From positions 1-64,000 of the forward strand of contig JASANC010005750.1 in the NCBI GenBank assembly GCA_030248135.1: DNA of 64,000 nt, in the 5' to 3' direction. A program made the translations under genes and the position numbers. This document shows positions 61,501-64,000 of this stretch, piece after piece; within the stretch, counting starts at the first letter, position 1; each line of letters starts with the position of its first letter. Origin of the DNA: Theristus sp. LFF4_11 (lineage: Eukaryota > Nematoda > Chromadorea > Monhysterida > Xyalidae). The notes under the pieces were generated by a model. The model searched no databases. It saw nothing but the letters and a program-made list of their open reading frames with translations, and was not told the DNA's origin.

Positions 61501-62118
61501 AATGCAGCGCTCCGCGTCGCCACGGGTTGCCATACTGCCGCGCCTGTCCATCACCTGCATACGGAGTGCGCCGAGCTGCCGGTGGAGGAACACCTCCGCA
61601 TGCTCTGCGTACAATATCTCGCGAGCGCGCGCTACGATGACGCACATCCGTATCATCGCGAGGCGTCCGTCTCCACGCGACACAGAGCCATGAAACACAC
61701 GCTGGCGTCAAGGTTCGATCACGAGGCCGCCCAGGCGATCAACGTCCAGCACTCGACGCGCCAACAGCTCCTGAACTTTGTCCACAGCGTGTCTGTCGCG
61801 GACGTCATTGCACGGTGTCCGGCGAACCCTGTGCTCAACGCGCCAGCGCCACCCATCTCATTGACTGAGCGCGAACTGCCACGCTACACGAGGCGTCGAT
61901 TGGCACAACTGCGGTCGGGCTACTGTTCGATGTTGGCGTCATACCAGCACAAGATAGACAGCCGATGTCCAGCGCGATGCCCACTCTGCAACGACGCTGA
62001 CGAAGACGTTCGCCACATCTTCACGTGTCCTGTTCGAGCGCTCGACGTCGTCGCGCGAGACCTGTGGGACCGGCCGGCACAGGTCGCGAAGGCACTGCGT
62101 CTGCCGACGGAACAATAA
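58594..62118 (+). CDS. Non-LTR retrotransposon protein: 2A motif, PHD-like finger, AP endonuclease, reverse transcriptase
   Basis: One intact 1174-residue ORF. A 2A motif lies at residues 75-83. A PHD-like finger follows at about 88-125 (CPNC, CGQCGEWVHRRC, HCKGC). The AP-type endonuclease spans about 165-375, with LMQLNINGLRAKL, VAAVQETKL, GDVNAHHRDWD (about 292) and SDHLPVV (about 365). The reverse transcriptase spans about 630-880, with NSYRPVSLLSP, HGFRKGRS, VCVDLSRAFDTVDH (about 727), GVPQGSVLSPLLFNVY and the catalytic YADD at 814-817. The C-terminus has a CX2CX8HX3C finger at 1129-1145. No RNase H is recognised. The layout fits the CR1/Jockey/I group; the exact clade cannot be resolved here. 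The intact frame suggests recent activity. Its GC content is higher than that of the neighbours. ATG 58594 is the first in-frame Met. Confidence 0.95.
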   Translation: MKHQNTIVKTKSQACSKSSDNREPVPMLALPRSGTGDLGRKRQRHGFAHPCCCGFSSRRNQRPPPWLRRKLLLCGDVELNPGPRQYQCPNCNDCVRRHEWSFQCGQCGEWVHRRCSGGVTQSSYDRQLFHCKGCNTARPPNTRTLHLQHPTATTSTHERQTRALRLMQLNINGLRAKLPELLDFLRRHRIDVAAVQETKLDQSVVKLSTPGFTTVRKDRNRNGGGVAFLISDSVVYSNETVPADIGDEVEAVSVCVAGYKLVNVYVPPVSSCADRRSLHLQPLLTDDVFVLGDVNAHHRDWDAAGRPDQRGDELAGQIAASNLVILNDGAPTRLAGSASSAPDITLAPVSAAVRCTWKVLAELSSDHLPVVVEIAGAAPRILSTPRRTYTNFRKADWEAFRTCVDAHLSKAREPTSVYEAEAIFRSAILTGSKRHIPAGHVKDFVPSFPREARDLQRRRDELRRQDPAQTEQLAELNNRIATCIRDERARKWREFASTIDHRTPETRLWRTLKKIDGRKAQAPANASILFGAQQKSDPRQIVTAFNRQFIPAGSGSDRRTRVVVRAIKRRQRDIRLFFGTDVVAKKCQSISNSTAQGPDGICNRHLKHLGPTAHRWLANMFARSINECKIPAIWKRANVIPLLKPGKPPELSNSYRPVSLLSPVAKLLERLLLDPLSQYLLPQLRQHQHGFRKGRSTISALLKVSTSVATGFNRPKPADRTALVCVDLSRAFDTVDHRLLLKQLSTTDLPGTLLRWLSAYLRGREACCTFRGATSPHRHIKMGVPQGSVLSPLLFNVYVADIPEPPQEVNVVSYADDFTLTASSPRYTEAAAVLTEYLNKLCAFFERKRLTVNVNKTTASLFTPDNREHKADPNVRIANAKLPTELTPKILGVTFDPKLSFMQHCNATASKASRRVRTLKALSGTSWGATKETLLTVHRATVKSVINYAAPVWAPNAAATNIEKLQRVQNAALRVATGCHTAAPVHHLHTECAELPVEEHLRMLCVQYLASARYDDAHPYHREASVSTRHRAMKHTLASRFDHEAAQAINVQHSTRQQLLNFVHSVSVADVIARCPANPVLNAPAPPISLTERELPRYTRRRLAQLRSGYCSMLASYQHKIDSRCPARCPLCNDADEDVRHIFTCPVRALDVVARDLWDRPAQVAKALRLPTEQ
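58816..58842 (+). other. 2A ribosome-skipping motif in the LINE ORF
   Basis: Residues 75-83 read GDVELNPGP, matching the D(V/I)ExNPGP consensus exactly, preceded by hydrophobic LLLC as in other 2A peptides. During translation the bond between Gly82 and Pro83 should not form, which would release an 82-residue N-terminal peptide and start the finger-endonuclease-RT protein at Pro83. 2A motifs are known in APE-type non-LTR retrotransposons of trypanosomes and several animals. Confidence 0.9.
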
Positions 62119-62218
62119 TCAGCAGCAGCACGGCAACAAACAACAACAACAACTCTTCACCACCAGCGACGTGCTTATGTCTGCATGTTGAAGTCAAACA
62201 AAATTCAGTGAAGCTCAC

Positions 62219-62387
62219 CGTCAATTCCAAGCTCCGTCGCCAATTTATTCCAATCGACCTCTTTCTGTTTGGCAAATTTGAAACTGCGACTTTTCACGCC
62301 CCAAAGAATCTGTCGTTCTCGCACTTTCTCAATAAAAAGTTCGGTGAATTTCTGTGTATCTTCGTCGTCATCCGATTCTGGCATCAT
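62219..62387 (-). CDS. First exon of a MADF-domain gene (partial)
   Basis: ATG 62387 opens an acidic start (PESDDDEDTQ) followed by FTELFIEKVRERQILWGVKS, FKFAKQKEVDWNKLATELG. This matches the first two-thirds of the MADF domain (family: LIE.V..RP.LWD ... W.EIA.ELG), a Myb-like DNA-binding fold found in transcriptional regulators. The exon ends at a GTGAGC splice donor at 62218 in phase 1. The remaining exons were not found; the LINE begins about 60 bp into the intron. It could also be an abandoned fragment. Confidence 0.6.
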
Positions 62388-63522
62388 GGTTGACCGAATA
62401 CAAGAAAATATTCAGATGTTCACGGACTGGGCTGGGCTGATCGATCAGAGCACGAAACGCAAAACTCAACTCAAGTCAACTCAACGCCTGGAAAAGGTTT
62501 TTGTAAAAAAATTATTGAAAAAACAGCATTTGGACTTTTTGAATTTTCACAACATTTTGAATTCAATGGAGTTTTTGAGCATCGTAACAGCTTGGATGGA
62601 CGTCCGGACTCCGGAACAGTTTTTCTGATTTCCTGAAGCTAAAAATCGAAATTCTGAACACTGAAAAAGCTGTTGGCATCTGATGGCTATTGCGTGCCAC
62701 TGCCGTGCAATGCAGAGCACTTGTCACACATCAACATGATGTTTCACGTCAACACTGGGTGTTTTGATCAACAATACCTCCTCATTTGCTTCACCAGCTG
62801 TGCGCTTTTTTACTTCCAGATCTATAAAGTTTATTAGTTTGACGGCGCGTAAATAAGTTCTCTAGAACGCGCACGCACTGTGCAGCTGTGCTGCCGCTAG
62901 AAGCACGTTCCGAATGCATAAAAAGCCGCATAGCTACGGAGCAGTTGTTGGGTGCGCTGATGAACTTTGCGAACGCGTGTTGTTGCATAGCAGCCCTATA
63001 GCTGCACGCGCGTTGCGAATGCGTAAAAAGTGCATAGCTATCATTCTCCTGTTGGGGGCGCTAATGGAACAACGCGAACGCGTTTTGCAGTGTTTAATAG
63101 CCGCGCGTGCTTAAAAAACATTGTATGAATGCCGCTTTAGTAATGAAGCTGAAGCTTGGCTGCCTGAAGGCCTCAATTTTGGCACAATTTTTTGAAAGTT
63201 CAACAAAAATTTTCTTTGATATTACCTCGTAAAGCCGTGAATAGGGTTTTAGGGTTTTAGCTACGTTTAGGGTTGTCTGTCAAACAAAAATAAAGTAATT
63301 AAAAAAATGCCGATACGAATTTTTTTAATCTTCTAATATGTTTTGAAAACCTTAATTTTGGCACAATTTTTCGAAAGTTCAGCAAAAATTTTCTTTGACA
63401 TTCAGCAGCAATAAGTAAGTAAGTAAGTAAAACCGTCAGCAGTCGATTTTGGACCGTTTTACCGACTGATTTTAGGCTTCGACAACAACTTCTTCTGCGG
63501 TGAAGTTTTTGAGTTAGGTTGT
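62388..63522. repeat. Region upstream of the MADF exon; GC-rich repeat at 62890-63125
   Basis: 62890-63125 contains repeated GCATAAAAAGCCGCATAGCT, TGGGTGCGCTGATG, GCGAACGCGTTTT units partly in tandem (a second round starts near 63000), with an end GAATGCCGCTTTA like the hairpin MITEs. 63180-63215 and 63355-63400 duplicate a TTTTGGCACAATTTTT block. (AAGT)n lies at 63413-63431. Nothing coding is seen. Confidence 0.5.
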
Positions 63523-63947
63523 TAAAAAACAAAAACCGTCATTTTTGTTAATTTTTTTTATTTCAAAAATCAAAGTTGTGCTAAATCAACAAGGGAGTTC
63601 GAAGAACCGCATTTGATGTTCAATCGCCTCAGTCAGAATCATCAGAATTTAAATCAGTTCATCAGAATTGATCGAATTTAAAGCCGGTTAGTGTGTTGTC
63701 ACTTGAGCTGGAGACAATTAGTGACGTTTTGGGGTCAAACCTCAAAACACAAGAAGAAGTATGGTAACGGTTTGGAAAAGGGGTAAATGAGGTCACCAAA
63801 GCAAAATTTGGAAAGTTCCGCCAAATGGGAGTCATTTGGGACCTGGGAGCACATCAAATGTGGTTCTTCGAACTCCCTGGTTGATTTAGCACAACTTTGA
63901 TTTTTGAAATAAAAAAATGACGATTTTTGTTTTTTTAACAACCCTAT
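63523..63947. mobile_element. Large inverted-repeat element with GGTTGTTAAAAAAC ends
   Basis: The left arm (AACAAAAACCGTCATTTTTG, AAAATCAAAGTTGTGCTAAA, GGGAGTTCGAAGAACCGCAT) returns inverted at 63840-63947 (ATGTGGTTCTTCGAACTCCC, TTAGCACAACTTTGATTTT, TGACGATTTTTGTTTTTTTA). Arms are about 105 bp. The inner segment contains ATGGTAACGGTTTGGAAAAG. Single arms occur at 12930-13035, 16132-16190 and 51193-51430, and another copy begins at about 63957 and runs off the window. No ORF. Confidence 0.85.
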
Positions 63948-64000
63948 TTGTAATTACCAGTACCCCTTTTCCAAACCATTACCATGCCTCTTACTTCTTG

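Larger units (their letters stand above)
58594..62158 (+). mobile_element. Non-LTR retrotransposon (LINE) with CAA-rich 3' tail
   Basis: After the stop codon the 3' region is very short and ends in a CAACAAACAACAACAACAAC tail (62139-62156), a microsatellite-type tail seen in several LINE clades in place of poly-A. Unique host-like sequence follows. No target-site duplication could be read because the 5' end is not defined. It is antisense to, and inside the first intron of, the MADF gene. Confidence 0.85.

Overview
The window is animal nuclear DNA: long spaced genes broken into short exons by GT-AG introns, and intergenic space crowded with transposon-derived repeats. A perfect 135-copy array of the hexamer TTAGGC, the telomere repeat typical of nematodes, together with several degenerate TTAGG-type stretches, points to a nematode or a close ecdysozoan relative. 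This is an inference from the repeat and is not proven by any single gene.

Layout. 1-3270: repeats only, including a tandem 56-bp array and two small TA-flanked transposons. 3271-6378 (+): a protein tyrosine phosphatase-like gene with a degraded active site. 6379-16707: a 10-kb repeat block holding the telomere-type array, a tandem duplication, two foldback elements whose arms are built from 15-bp subunits, extreme poly-G/poly-C modules, large inverted-repeat elements and a tRNA-derived SINE with a perfect target-site duplication. 16708-22260 (+): MGAT4 N-acetylglucosaminyltransferase. 23084-25254 (-): SLC16-type monocarboxylate transporter. 26833-30769 (+): TBC1D12/TBC1D14-type Rab GAP. 32521-34840 (-): an unrecognised gene with a tandem duplication of two exons. 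35907-39204 (+): NAE1, the regulatory subunit of the NEDD8 E1. 39757-43858 (-): SPEF1/CLAMP. About 46200-50259 (-): ELP4, an Elongator subunit. 53402-56028 (-): an ERG/FLI-type ETS transcription factor. 58594-62118 (+): an intact non-LTR retrotransposon ORF with a 2A ribosome-skipping motif near its N-terminus. 62219-62387 (-): first exon of a MADF-domain gene, with the retrotransposon lying antisense just inside its intron.

The host genes do not form one pathway. They are unrelated housekeeping or regulatory genes in mixed orientation. For MGAT4, SLC16, TBC1D12/14, NAE1 and SPEF1 the exon chains given here keep reading frame across every proposed junction. The most notable features are the 2A-bearing LINE, the perfect interstitial telomere array, the foldback elements with variable subunit number, and the repeated placement of MITEs within a few bases of splice sites in MGAT4, SPEF1, ELP4 and NAE1. 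Nothing here can be claimed as a wholly new system from sequence reading alone.
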